Shown here piece by piece: positions 1 to 8,135 of a stretch of 64,000 nt of DNA. The DNA is from DATJGS01 sp035494735 (GTDB lineage Bacteria; Eisenbacteria; RBG-16-71-46). Location of the stretch: contig DATJGS010000019.1 of NCBI GenBank assembly GCA_035494735.1, positions 147,792 to 211,791 of the forward strand, in the 5' to 3' direction. The position numbers and the translations under genes were made by a program. Position 1 is the first letter of the stretch. Every line of letters starts with the position of its first letter. The notes beneath the pieces are model-generated. The model had not been told where the DNA came from. It saw nothing but the letters and a program-made list of their open reading frames with translations, and did not search any database.

Positions 1-131
1 GTCGCCATTTCCAGGCCGGGCCGCAGCGTGCGCCAGCGGGGCGCGACCCGCCCGTGCGCGATGAGATACGCGCCCACGGCGACCGCGACGAGCGCGGAGA
101 TCCGCGCCACAGGGACATGCCTTGCCGACAT
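1..131 (-). CDS. N-terminal fragment of a membrane-anchored protein, cut by window edge
   Basis: A leftward frame opens with ATG at 129-131 and stays open to base 1 (43 complete codons). The peptide begins MSARHVPVARIS and has one hydrophobic stretch (about residues 9-23, ISALVAVAVGAYLIA), then Arg-rich sequence and a WRTLRPGLEMA segment. This looks like a signal peptide or signal anchor with the start of an exported domain. Codon third positions are strongly GC, like the neighbours. The segment after the anchor is faintly like the start of phosphodiester-glycosidase-type proteins, but 43 residues are too few to assign a function. It is divergent from the gene starting at 306, so 132-305 should hold both promoters. 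Confidence 0.5.
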   Translation of the reverse strand, partial: MSARHVPVARISALVAVAVGAYLIAHGRVAPRWRTLRPGLEMA

Positions 132-305
132 GTGACGATCATTGTGCGGGCCGGGCGCGGCGCGAGTCAAAGATCGACGCGTCTGGAGCGCGCGGGAGGC
201 GGCGAAATCCCGCCTAAGGTCCGCCGCGATTCGGGCCGAAAACCTGCAAACGCCCCCCTCCGCCTCGATCGCCCCGGGTCGTGGACCCCAGCCAGGACAC
301 TCCCC

Positions 306-1409
306 ATGCTGAACCGCGTGCTTCGCGTCGTCATTTGGACCGTCTCCGCGCTCACGGCGGTGGCCTACTTCACGCTCGCCATCCGCCACATCCTCGGCCG
401 CGGTCCGGCCGGTCCCGAAGAGCGGGCGCTGCTCGATCTCGCCGGTCGCATGGCCCGCGGCCAGGCCCCGTACGTGGAATCCGCGGTCGGCGGCTCGATG
501 ACCGCGCTTCCCGGACTGCCGTTCCTCCTCACACCGTTCGTGGATCCCGTGCATCCGCAGGCCGTGCTCGCGCGCATCGCGGCGCTCATGTTCTCGACGC
601 TCGCGGTCGGCCTCGTCATCCTCGTGGCGCGGCTCGAAAGCGAGAGCTGGACCATGGCCGCGGCCAGCGGCGCGTTCGCGTGCGCCGGGCTCGCCATGGT
701 CGGCGGCACTCCGGGCGCCGCGAGCGCGATGAGCCTGATGCTCGTGCTCGCGCTCGGCGGGATGCTCGCGCTGCGCCAGGGGCGCGGCGTGTGGGGCGCG
801 CTCGGCGCCGCGGTTTGCGTGACGCTCGGGCTGGCGGTGCATCCGCTGGCCCTGTGGTTCGCGATCGCGACCGCGTTCTATCTTGCGTTCGAAAATCGGC
901 CGCGTCTCATCACGTTCACGTTGGCGACCGGAGCGCTCGTGGCCGGCGGCTACGTGCTGCTGTCGCAGTGGCTCGGACCGTGGTTCAACTTCGCGGCGTG
1001 GGACGCCCCGGCGCAGGCCGTCAGCTGGCAGCCGGGGCCGCTGCTGCACTACGTCGGCGACGTGCTGCTCGGGCGGCTCAGCGTGCTCGTGCTCCCCGCG
1101 GTGCTGACGTTCGCGCTGCCGACCGCGCCGTGGCGCGGGCCGGGCGGCATGTGGGTGGCCGCGGGCATGGCGTCGTTGCTGGCCGGTGCCGTCGCGACGC
1201 AGAGCACGTGGGGCTCGACCGACGCGCTCGGCGCCATGGCGGTACTGCTCGCGCTCGTCGGGCCAATCTCGATCCAGCGCGTCACGCGGCACCTCGCGGC
1301 GTGGCCGGGATCGAGCCGCCTCGGCGGTCAGGGCGTGGTGCTGGCCGCGCTCGCGCTCCAGTTCATCGCCTTCATCGCGGGCGCACGAGGCTTCGCCGGG
1401 CTGTCGTAG
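306..1409 (+). CDS. Polytopic membrane protein of unknown function
   Basis: A 367-residue integral membrane protein with about eight to ten hydrophobic helices. The frame is open further upstream, but that sequence reads like non-coding Arg-rich translation. ATG at 306 (MLNRVLRVVIWTV) follows an AGGA eight bases upstream and directly begins a transmembrane helix, so it is preferred. The first helix followed by a soluble loop with an EERALLDLAGRMARGQ segment is like the start of GT39/ArnT-type glycosyltransferases, and a glycosyltransferase is encoded next door (1493-2710, convergent). No catalytic acidic motif is obvious. It could be a glycan or lipid-carrier-linked membrane enzyme, but I cannot assign a reaction. 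Confidence 0.6.
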   Translation: MLNRVLRVVIWTVSALTAVAYFTLAIRHILGRGPAGPEERALLDLAGRMARGQAPYVESAVGGSMTALPGLPFLLTPFVDPVHPQAVLARIAALMFSTLAVGLVILVARLESESWTMAAASGAFACAGLAMVGGTPGAASAMSLMLVLALGGMLALRQGRGVWGALGAAVCVTLGLAVHPLALWFAIATAFYLAFENRPRLITFTLATGALVAGGYVLLSQWLGPWFNFAAWDAPAQAVSWQPGPLLHYVGDVLLGRLSVLVLPAVLTFALPTAPWRGPGGMWVAAGMASLLAGAVATQSTWGSTDALGAMAVLLALVGPISIQRVTRHLAAWPGSSRLGGQGVVLAALALQFIAFIAGARGFAGLS

Positions 1410-1492
1410 CGGGGCGGTACGCCGGTCGCGGTCGCCAGGCCGCGGAATCAGCGGGAGCGGCGCAACGTCGCGCGCCGTGCGGCTGCGGTCGC

Positions 1493-2710
1493 CTACGCCG
1501 CCACGCGGTGGCGCGGGCCTTCGCGCAGGCGGTGGTACATCTCCTCGAGCGCGTACACGCTGCGCTCGAAGTCGTGGCGCTCGACGGCGCGCAGGCGCGC
1601 GCTCTCGCCGAACGCCATCCGCGCCATCGGGTCGATGAGCAGCGTCGAGATCCCGAGCGCGAACGACGGCATGTCCTTGGCCGAGACCATCAGGCCCTCG
1701 GAGCCCTGCTGAAACAGATCCTGCATCGCGCCCATCGGGCTCGCGACGACGGGCATCCCGCACGCCAGCGCCTGCAGCACGAACAGCCCGCCCGGCTCGT
1801 GACCGGAGATCGGCGCCATTCCCACCTGGCACGACGCGTAGAGCGCCGGCAGGTCGGCGCGCGGCACGTCGGGCACCGCGAACGCGCGCTGCGACAGCCC
1901 CATCTCGCGGGCTTCGGCCAGGAACACCTGATGCCAATCGGGATTCTCGGGGTCACGGCCCGCGACCACGAACTCCACGTCGGGGACGCGAATGCGCACG
2001 GCGACGAGCAGGTCCAGGAGTCGCGCGGCGCCGCGCGCCATCGTCGGAGGTCCGAGCAGCAGCGCGCGCGGTCGATCGCGCGTCGAGTACAGCTCGGACA
2101 CGAGCGCGGACGTCGGCGGCGCCGGATCGGGGCGGAACCGCGTCGTATCGATGCCGTAGTCGATCATCTCGATCGGCCGGCCGAGCCCGGCGTTCAGGCG
2201 CACGCGCGTGAACGCCGAGTGCGCGAGCACGATCTTCGCGGCCGCGGCCAGCTCGACCTTCTCTTCCATCGCGCGCATGCGCGACAGCCCGGCGCACGAG
2301 CCGCAGCCGGGGTACGGATAGTGCTCGCCGCACGCTTCGAAGCGCGGGCGGCGCAGCAGGTCGTGGTTCGGGCAGATCGGCCAGAAGTCGTGCACGTCGA
2401 GCAGCACGGGAAGCTCGCGGAGGATCTCGACGACGCGCGCGCCGAGCGGGCCGGAGGTGGCGATGTGCACCACGTCGGGCTCGAGGGCGAGCGCTTCGCC
2501 GAGGGCGGCTTCGAAGCCCTCACGTCCCGGACGCAATACCGAGACGCCCGGCGGGTCTTCGGGCTCCTGCCACGGTTCGGGCGTATTCACGGTGATCACC
2601 TGGACGGAGTGACCGCGTGCCACCCACCGTTCGCACAGCTCCGACAACCACAGCGCCGGCTCGCTGAGGCTCGATCCTTCGAGCCCGTCGGCGAGCAGCA
2701 AGATCCTCAC
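1493..2710 (-). CDS. Glycosyltransferase, GT4/GT-B type
   Basis: A 405-residue GT-B fold glycosyltransferase, predicted to transfer a sugar from a nucleotide-sugar donor to a glycan or lipid acceptor in the cytoplasm. The N-terminal half begins VRILLLADGLEGSSLS, a GT4-like Rossmann start. The C-terminal half contains GHEPGGLFVLQALACGMPVVAS, the donor-binding segment of GT4 enzymes. A cysteine-rich stretch (CGEHYPYPGCGSC, near residue 125) is typical of GT4 proteins annotated alongside surface-polysaccharide genes. The GTG at 2710 is chosen because it overlaps the stop of the upstream gene (GTGA), which implies translational coupling. Acceptor and donor are unknown. Confidence 0.85.
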   Translation of the reverse strand: MRILLLADGLEGSSLSEPALWLSELCERWVARGHSVQVITVNTPEPWQEPEDPPGVSVLRPGREGFEAALGEALALEPDVVHIATSGPLGARVVEILRELPVLLDVHDFWPICPNHDLLRRPRFEACGEHYPYPGCGSCAGLSRMRAMEEKVELAAAAKIVLAHSAFTRVRLNAGLGRPIEMIDYGIDTTRFRPDPAPPTSALVSELYSTRDRPRALLLGPPTMARGAARLLDLLVAVRIRVPDVEFVVAGRDPENPDWHQVFLAEAREMGLSQRAFAVPDVPRADLPALYASCQVGMAPISGHEPGGLFVLQALACGMPVVASPMGAMQDLFQQGSEGLMVSAKDMPSFALGISTLLIDPMARMAFGESARLRAVERHDFERSVYALEEMYHRLREGPRHRVAA

Positions 2711-3168
2711 GCCGCCTGTTCCCCTTCCTCGGGCCCTTCGAGGAACGCGGTCAGCGCCTCGAGGTCGGTCCGCGCAAGGTGGTGCCCCGGATGAATCCAC
2801 AGCGTGTGATACAGGAGGCGCAACGCGTCCTCGACCGCGCCCATTTCGAAGCACGCGGACGAAGCTACGTAGCACAGGTTCGGATCGTGCGGCGAGCACG
2901 CCAGGCCGCGCAGCGCACGGCTCAGCGCTTCACGGTCGTCGCCATCGGCGAGCGCTTTCTCCGCCGCGCTGCAGAACATCTCCGCGGCGTCCGGGTCGGG
3001 CGGCGAATCGAGACCCGGGATGTGCAATTCGAGTTCAGCCAATGCGCGTCGCAACGTGAACGAGACGTACGGCTCGACTCCGGCGACGTCCATGTCGGAA
3101 ACGCGGTCGGCGAGTCGCGACAAGGCCAACGTAATGTCGAGAATCGACGGATGCGATGAGTCGGGCAC
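2707..3168 (-). CDS. Small helical, TPR-like protein coupled to the glycosyltransferase
   Basis: A 153-residue, mostly alpha-helical protein without signal peptide. The second half (CSAAEKALADGDDREALSRALRGLACSPHDPNLCYVASSACFEMG) has the spacing of helical tetratricopeptide-type repeats with small residues at packing positions. The start is placed at GTG 3168 because GGTGGAGGT lies eight bases upstream; a GTG 21 bases earlier would put that ribosome site inside the gene. It overlaps the glycosyltransferase by 4 bp (GTGA), so the two are made together, and a scaffolding role for the transferase is a reasonable guess. The family was not recognised. Confidence 0.65.
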   Translation of the reverse strand: MPDSSHPSILDITLALSRLADRVSDMDVAGVEPYVSFTLRRALAELELHIPGLDSPPDPDAAEMFCSAAEKALADGDDREALSRALRGLACSPHDPNLCYVASSACFEMGAVEDALRLLYHTLWIHPGHHLARTDLEALTAFLEGPEEGEQAA

Positions 3169-3552
3169 GGCTGCTACCTCCACCGACACGGGCTGCCAGC
3201 TCCCTCGGCAGAACGAGATGGAATACGTCTCGGACCGGGCGTGTTGCGGTCCGAGGGTGTCGTGCAGCGGGTATCGGCACGAATCCGTTGCCCCTTGAAG
3301 GGTTCTGGGACGTTGGCACGCAACGGCATGGACCGCCTGGGAGCGGCGAAATCGGTCAAGTGGCGGGCCCGCTGGGACAGGACGGCCACGCCTTCAACCG
3401 GCTGCGCCACAGCGGGATTGCAAAATGCGGGGCGGGCGGGCGGTGCCTTATGGCGGGCAGGGCCCGGGTGGCGAGCGGTGAGCACGCGGGCGGCGGGCGG
3501 CTGGGCTCGTCCCGCGGCAGGCCGGCCGAATGAGCCTGTCGCGCGCGGAGCC
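3169..3552. other. 384-bp intergenic stretch with no recognised gene
   Basis: This lies between the start of the leftward TPR-like gene and the stop of the xanthine dehydrogenase FAD subunit, so it should contain the terminator of the xdh operon and the promoter of the TPR/glycosyltransferase pair. Open frames crossing it are rich in Arg, Gly and Ala and look spurious. I looked for a c-di-GMP or purine riboswitch core and found none. The half nearest 3480-3530 is a run of GGCGGGC-like sequence. I see no clear promoter hexamers or rho-independent terminator. Confidence 0.5.
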
Positions 3553-4440
3553 TCAGTCCTTCGCGAACCTCGCGTCGGCCGCGCGCAGCATCTGTTCGAG
3601 CACGTTCCCGGCCACAGCGACGCGGTACTCGCGCTCGGAGCGGATGTCATCGATCGGCGCGATGTCGTCGAGCAGAGCGCGGCGCGCGGACTCCGTGACG
3701 GCGGCCGACGGCTTCTGCCCGATCAGCGCGGCCTCGGCCGTGCGCGAGCGCAGCGTCACGGGCGCGACGCTGCCCCAGGCGAGCCGCGCGTGCGTCACGA
3801 CGCCGCGCGTGTCCTGCTCGAGCACGCCGCTCAGCACGACCTTCGAGATGCTCTGCGCGCGCCGCGTGCCGACCTTGCGGAAGAAGCTGAACGCGCGAGG
3901 GGCCGGCCACGGGATCTCGAGGCCCACGATCAACTCGTCGGCCTCGAGCGCGAGGTCGCGATAGCCGCGATACAACTCGGCGAACGGAATCCCGCGCGCG
4001 CCGCGGACGGAGCGCGCGTGCACGATCGCGTCGTGCGCGAGCAGCACCGGCAGCGAATCGCCGGCCGGCGAGGCGTTCGCCACGTTGCCGGCCAGCGTCG
4101 CGCGATTCTGGATCTGCCACGCGCCGACTTCCGCGGCCGCGGCCACGAGCGACGGCAGGCGCTTGTTCAGGTCCGCGTGCTCGCGGATCTCGCGGAACGT
4201 GACGCCGCCGCCGATCTTGACCGAGGCCTTCGTCACGCGGATGCCGCGCAGCTCGCGCAGCGCGGACACGTCGAGGAAGCGCGTGCCTGAGTGCGTGCCG
4301 GCGTTCAGGTACACGAACAGGTCCGTGCCGCCGGCGAGCGGCGTCAGGCGCTCGCTCGCGAGCGAGTCGTGGAGCGCCGCGAGCGCGCGATCGAGCCCGG
4401 ACGGGCGCACGACTTCGAGCGTACTGAGCGCGGCTCTCAT
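3553..4440 (-). CDS. pucC: Xanthine dehydrogenase, FAD-binding subunit
   Basis: A 295-residue medium subunit of a molybdenum hydroxylase. It carries electrons from the [2Fe-2S] subunit to NAD+ through FAD. The FAD-binding signature is visible as LAGGTD (residues 35-40) and TLAGNVANASPAGD (about 115-128), followed by the C-terminal CO_deh_flav_C domain. Length is normal for the family (about 280-300). The start ATG at 4440 overlaps the stop of the Fe-S subunit as TGATG. A CO dehydrogenase or other hydroxylase identity cannot be excluded from this subunit alone. The ureidoglycine aminohydrolase gene at the head of the same operon argues for xanthine as substrate. In E. coli naming this would be xdhB. 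Confidence 0.9.
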   Translation of the reverse strand: MRAALSTLEVVRPSGLDRALAALHDSLASERLTPLAGGTDLFVYLNAGTHSGTRFLDVSALRELRGIRVTKASVKIGGGVTFREIREHADLNKRLPSLVAAAAEVGAWQIQNRATLAGNVANASPAGDSLPVLLAHDAIVHARSVRGARGIPFAELYRGYRDLALEADELIVGLEIPWPAPRAFSFFRKVGTRRAQSISKVVLSGVLEQDTRGVVTHARLAWGSVAPVTLRSRTAEAALIGQKPSAAVTESARRALLDDIAPIDDIRSEREYRVAVAGNVLEQMLRAADARFAKD

Positions 4441-5096
4441 CAGCGGGACTTGAGGCGGCGCGCGCTGTGCTTGGACTTGGCGCGACGCGCCGTGACGCGG
4501 CGCTTCGTCGTGGCGCGCGCCGCCATCTTCTTCGCGTGCGCGGTCGGCGGCTTCGCGGCTCGCTTGCGCTTCGCGCCGCGCGTGGCCTTCGCGCCGCCCG
4601 TCTTCGCGCGGCTCGCCTGCACGCCCACGCGCGCCGCCGCCTGCACGGCGTCGACGATCTTCTGGTAGCCGGTGCACCGGCACAGATTCCCGGCGAGCGC
4701 GTCGCGCACTTCCGCGTCGCTCGGGACGCGGCCCTTCGCGCGCGCCAGCAGTTCGCTCGCGGTCACGAGCATGCCCGGCGTGCAGATGCCGCATTGCGCG
4801 CCGCCCATGTCGACGAACGCGGCCTGCAGCGCGTTCAGCTTCGCGCCGCGCGCCAGGCCTTCGACCGTCGTCACACGCCGACCCGCGGCGTGCGCGACGG
4901 GCACGAGGCACGAGTTCACGCTCTTGCCGTCGAGCAGCAGCGAGCACGCGCCGCACTCGCCTTCGCCGCAGCCTTCCTTCGTGCCCGTCAGGCCACATTC
5001 TTCGCGCAGCACGTCGAGCAGGCGCTTCATCGGCGGCGCCGACACGCGCCGCGACCTGCCGTTGACGGTGAACGTCACCGCGATCTTGTCGCTCAC
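4440..5096 (-). CDS. pucE: Xanthine dehydrogenase, [2Fe-2S] subunit with long basic tail
   Basis: A 218-residue small subunit with two [2Fe-2S] sites: plant-type C43, C48, C51 and C63, and the alpha-helical site C102, C105, C139 and C141 (CGICTPGM, CRCTGY). Family members normally end near residue 160. Here about 56 further residues follow (roughly 163-218), with about 23 Lys/Arg and no Asp/Glu, giving a histone-H1-like AKRKRAAK composition. The start is GTG at 5096, overlapping the stop of the upstream gene (GTGA). The function of the tail is unknown: nucleic-acid or polyphosphate binding, or assembly with the large subunit, which has its own basic N-terminal arm. In E. coli naming this would be xdhC. 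Confidence 0.92.
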   Translation of the reverse strand: MSDKIAVTFTVNGRSRRVSAPPMKRLLDVLREECGLTGTKEGCGEGECGACSLLLDGKSVNSCLVPVAHAAGRRVTTVEGLARGAKLNALQAAFVDMGGAQCGICTPGMLVTASELLARAKGRVPSDAEVRDALAGNLCRCTGYQKIVDAVQAAARVGVQASRAKTGGAKATRGAKRKRAAKPPTAHAKKMAARATTKRRVTARRAKSKHSARRLKSR

Positions 5097-5635
5097 GCTT
5101 CGCTCTCTCCCTCGAGGTTCGCGAACGGCAGCCGGCCGTGGCGCGTCTTGAATTCGTTCAGCAGTCGGGCCTCGACTTCGGCCGGCTCGTCGTCGGTCGA
5201 CACGCGCCAGGCGACGAGCAACGAACCATGCCCGCGCAGCTGCCAGATGTAGCGCCCGCCGACGTGCGCGACGTTGCGGCCGAGGCCGAAGCGCATGTAG
5301 CGCTTGACGCGCTGCTTCAACAGCGAGCGGACGCCGGGCCCCGACGCGTGCGCCACGTACAGCACCTGCGCGCCCGGCACCCAGCGCGCTTCCAGCTCGG
5401 CGATCGGCACGCTCGGATCCTTGCCGCGATAGTGCGCGCCTTCGCTGCGCGCGAAGAACTCGGGTGCACCGAGCGACTCGCGCGCGACCGCGTACACGCC
5501 GCGCGCCACCGGCACCGCGGTCGAACGAGCGTCCTGCAGGTCGACGATGCGCTCGAAGCCGTCGAAGCCGGCCGCGCGCAGCGACGCGATCGATCCCGGC
5601 GCGGGCCCGCGCGTGACGTCGAGCGCGGCGCTCAT
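5093..5635 (-). CDS. GIY-YIG-like domain protein inside the xanthine dehydrogenase operon
   Basis: A 180-residue soluble protein. The segments GVYAVARE, QVLYVAHASG and LLKQRVKRYMRFGLGRN followed by GGRYIWQL resemble GIY-YIG-type single-domain proteins found in actinobacteria and relatives, where GVY and VLY form the first strands. The canonical second tyrosine-glycine is altered (VLYVAHA instead of xLYIGKA), so nuclease activity is uncertain. ATG at 5635 is chosen because GGAGG lies six bases upstream; the frame extends 24 bases further. It sits between the genes for the molybdenum and Fe-S subunits and overlaps the latter by 4 bp, so it is co-expressed with xanthine dehydrogenase. Its role there is unknown. 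Confidence 0.7.
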   Translation of the reverse strand: MSAALDVTRGPAPGSIASLRAAGFDGFERIVDLQDARSTAVPVARGVYAVARESLGAPEFFARSEGAHYRGKDPSVPIAELEARWVPGAQVLYVAHASGPGVRSLLKQRVKRYMRFGLGRNVAHVGGRYIWQLRGHGSLLVAWRVSTDDEPAEVEARLLNEFKTRHGRLPFANLEGESEA

Positions 5636-5684
5636 CGGGCGCCTCCGGTGCTTGCGCACGTCGGGGCGGTTGAGAGCATCGCGC

Positions 5685-8135
5685 TCATCGCCCGCTCCGA
5701 GCGAACGTCGCCGCGGTGCCGACTTCGAGGCTGTGCCCTTCCATCTCGTGGCGCAGGCGTTCGGGCGTGATCGGGATCTCGGCGACCCACGCGCCGGTCG
5801 CGTGCGCGACGGCCGCGACCACCGCGGGCGCGGGTGCGTCCATCGGCAGCTCGCCCACGCCCTTCGCGCCGAACGGTCCGTGCGAGTACGGAATCTCGAC
5901 GATCTCGGTGTCGATGGTCGGCGCGTCGGCCGACGTCGGGATGATGTAGTTCGTGAGCTGGTGGTTCCACACGCGGCCGTCCTTCCAGCGCACTTCCTCG
6001 AGCAGCGCCCAGCCGAGGCCCTGCAGCGTGCCGCCTTCGATCTGCCCGGCGGCGAGCACGGGATGGATGGCCTTGCCGATGTCCTGCGCGGTCGTCACGT
6101 GCAGCACGCGCGTCTCGAACGTGTCGAGATCGACTTCGACTTCGACCGTGCACGCGGCATACGAGAACACGCCGTACGCGTCGCCCTTGTAGTGGTCGTC
6201 GTCCCACGAGATCTCGGGCGGCTTCCGGTAGCGGCGCTCGACGCGCAGGGCCCCTCGCTCAGCCAGGAACTTCTTCGCGACGCGCCGCAGGTCCGCGCCG
6301 CCCTGGATCGGACGCTCGGCGAACAACTCGAGCCGCTCGCGCATGCCGACGGCGCACTCGGCGACGAGTCCGCCTACCACCATCACCGTGCGCGAAGCGA
6401 CCGTCGGCCCGCTGTCGGGCACGACGCTCGTGTCGGGATTCTCGACGAGCACGTCGGCGGGCGCGACGCCCAGGCCCTCGGCCGCCATCTGCGCGAACAG
6501 CGTCACCGTGCCCTGGCCGATCTCGGTGCTGGCCGAGAGCACGCGCGGCACGCCGTCGGGCGTCAGGTCCATGGCCGCGAGCGACGCGAGCTTCACTTCG
6601 CCGCTGCCCGTGAAGCCGGCGCCGTGATAGACGAGCGACAGCCCGATGCCGCGGCGGAGCCGCCGCCCGTTCGGCGCGACGTGGCCGGCGGCCTCGGCCC
6701 TCTCGGCCGCCGTGTTGTCGCGATCGATGTGCCGGCGCTTCTTCGCGTAGTTCGAGCGCTTGACCGTGCGTTGCAAACACTCGATCGCGCCGACGCTCTC
6801 CGTGAGCACCTGGCCGGTCGGCGTCACGTCGCCGATCACGACCGCATTCCGCGCGCGCAGCGTCACCGGGTCCATCCCCAGCTCCACGGCGATGCGGTCG
6901 AGGTGGCACTCGAGCGCGAACTCGGTCTGCGGCGCGCCGAAGCCGCGGAACGCGCCATTCGGCGGCGTGTTCGTGGCCACGCCGCGCGCGCGGATGCGCA
7001 CGTTCGGCCAGCGGTACGGCCCCGCCGCGTGGATCGCGCCGCGCGACAGCACGACCGGCGTCAGCGTCAGGTACGCGCCGCCGTCCATCACCACGTCCAT
7101 GTCGAGCGCGACCAGCGTGCCGTCGCGCTTGACGCCGGCCTTCATGCGCATGCGCGCGGGATGACGCTTCGTCGTGGCGGCGATGTCTTCCAGGCGGTCG
7201 TACACGATCTTGACCGGCCGGCCGCTCTTCCACGCCAGCAGCGCGGCGTGGCCGCCGATCATCGACGGATACTCCTCCTTGCCGCCGAACCCGCCGCCCG
7301 TGACCGTCTGCGTGACGCGCACCTTCTCGGACGGAAGCTTGAAGATGCGCTCCAGCGCGCGATGGATGTAGTACGGGCACTGCAGCGAGCCGCTCACGTG
7401 CATGCCGCCGTTCGCGGTCTTCTCGGCGAGCATCGCGTTGTTCTCGATGTACAACTGCTCCTGGTGCCCGCAGCGATACTCGCCCTCGACCACCAGGTCG
7501 GCCGCGGCGAAGCCCTCGGCCAGGTTCCCGCGCTCGATCAGGATCTCTTTGAAGATGTTGTCGTCGCCGAACAGCAGCGCCTTCTTCGCGAGCGACTCGT
7601 CGATCGTGAGCACCGGATCGAGCGGCTCGTACTCGATCCTGACCGCGCGCGTCGCGGCTTCCGCGCGCTCCGCGCTTTCGTGCGCGAGCAGCAGGATCGG
7701 CTCGTCCCAGTGCCGCACTTCGTCCGCCGCGAGCAGCGGCTGGTCGTCGGTGATGAGCGCGACGACGTTCTCGCCCGGGATGTCGCGATGATCGGCGACG
7801 ACGACGCCCGACCAGTCGAAGGCCGGATCCATCACGATGCTCTTGATGCGCCCGCGCGCGATCGTCGAGCGCACCGTGCGCCCGTGCAGCACGCCCGGCA
7901 CGTTCAGGTCGTCGAGGTAGTGCGCGGCGCCCGTGACCTTGGTGTGGCCTTCGAGCCGCGCAGGGCTCGAGCCGACGGCAGCCGGGCGCACGAGCGTGTG
8001 CGCGCCGTTCGTGCTGGGCGACGCGGCGCGGCGGGACGCCGTGCCGGACTTCGACGCGCGCGGCGACGCGGCGCGGCGCTTCGACGCGCGCGCCCTGCTC
8101 GCGCCGCGCTTGGCCGAGCCCGCCGCCTTCTTCAC
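5685..8135 (-). CDS. pucD: Xanthine dehydrogenase, molybdopterin-binding large subunit
   Basis: An 816-residue catalytic subunit that hydroxylates purine at the molybdenum-cytosine/pterin site (hypoxanthine or xanthine to urate). Visible motifs are GGGFGGKEE, the KRHP substrate-side segment, RGFGAPQTE, the EIGQGTVT cofactor loop and GAKGVGELP, whose Glu is the expected catalytic base. TTKRHP is like the Bacillus PucD branch. The start is GTG at 8135, overlapping the aminohydrolase stop (GTGA). Before the family domain there are about 60 residues rich in Lys, Arg, Ser and Ala (13 basic and no acidic in the first 40), a second basic arm in the same enzyme. Other molybdenum hydroxylases are possible, but context favours xanthine. 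Confidence 0.9.
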   Translation of the reverse strand: MKKAAGSAKRGASRARASKRRAASPRASKSGTASRRAASPSTNGAHTLVRPAAVGSSPARLEGHTKVTGAAHYLDDLNVPGVLHGRTVRSTIARGRIKSIVMDPAFDWSGVVVADHRDIPGENVVALITDDQPLLAADEVRHWDEPILLLAHESAERAEAATRAVRIEYEPLDPVLTIDESLAKKALLFGDDNIFKEILIERGNLAEGFAAADLVVEGEYRCGHQEQLYIENNAMLAEKTANGGMHVSGSLQCPYYIHRALERIFKLPSEKVRVTQTVTGGGFGGKEEYPSMIGGHAALLAWKSGRPVKIVYDRLEDIAATTKRHPARMRMKAGVKRDGTLVALDMDVVMDGGAYLTLTPVVLSRGAIHAAGPYRWPNVRIRARGVATNTPPNGAFRGFGAPQTEFALECHLDRIAVELGMDPVTLRARNAVVIGDVTPTGQVLTESVGAIECLQRTVKRSNYAKKRRHIDRDNTAAERAEAAGHVAPNGRRLRRGIGLSLVYHGAGFTGSGEVKLASLAAMDLTPDGVPRVLSASTEIGQGTVTLFAQMAAEGLGVAPADVLVENPDTSVVPDSGPTVASRTVMVVGGLVAECAVGMRERLELFAERPIQGGADLRRVAKKFLAERGALRVERRYRKPPEISWDDDHYKGDAYGVFSYAACTVEVEVDLDTFETRVLHVTTAQDIGKAIHPVLAAGQIEGGTLQGLGWALLEEVRWKDGRVWNHQLTNYIIPTSADAPTIDTEIVEIPYSHGPFGAKGVGELPMDAPAPAVVAAVAHATGAWVAEIPITPERLRHEMEGHSLEVGTAATFARSGR

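Noticed and set aside
3169..3552. Possible riboswitch or sigma54 promoter in the gap after the xdh operon
   Set aside because: Neither a c-di-GMP or purine riboswitch core nor a TGGCAC-N5-TTGC element could be matched on either strand.
3553..8135. Molybdenum hydroxylase considered as aerobic CO dehydrogenase
   Set aside because: The CoxL active-site loop with Cys was not seen, and the operon starts with ureidoglycine aminohydrolase, so xanthine dehydrogenase is preferred.
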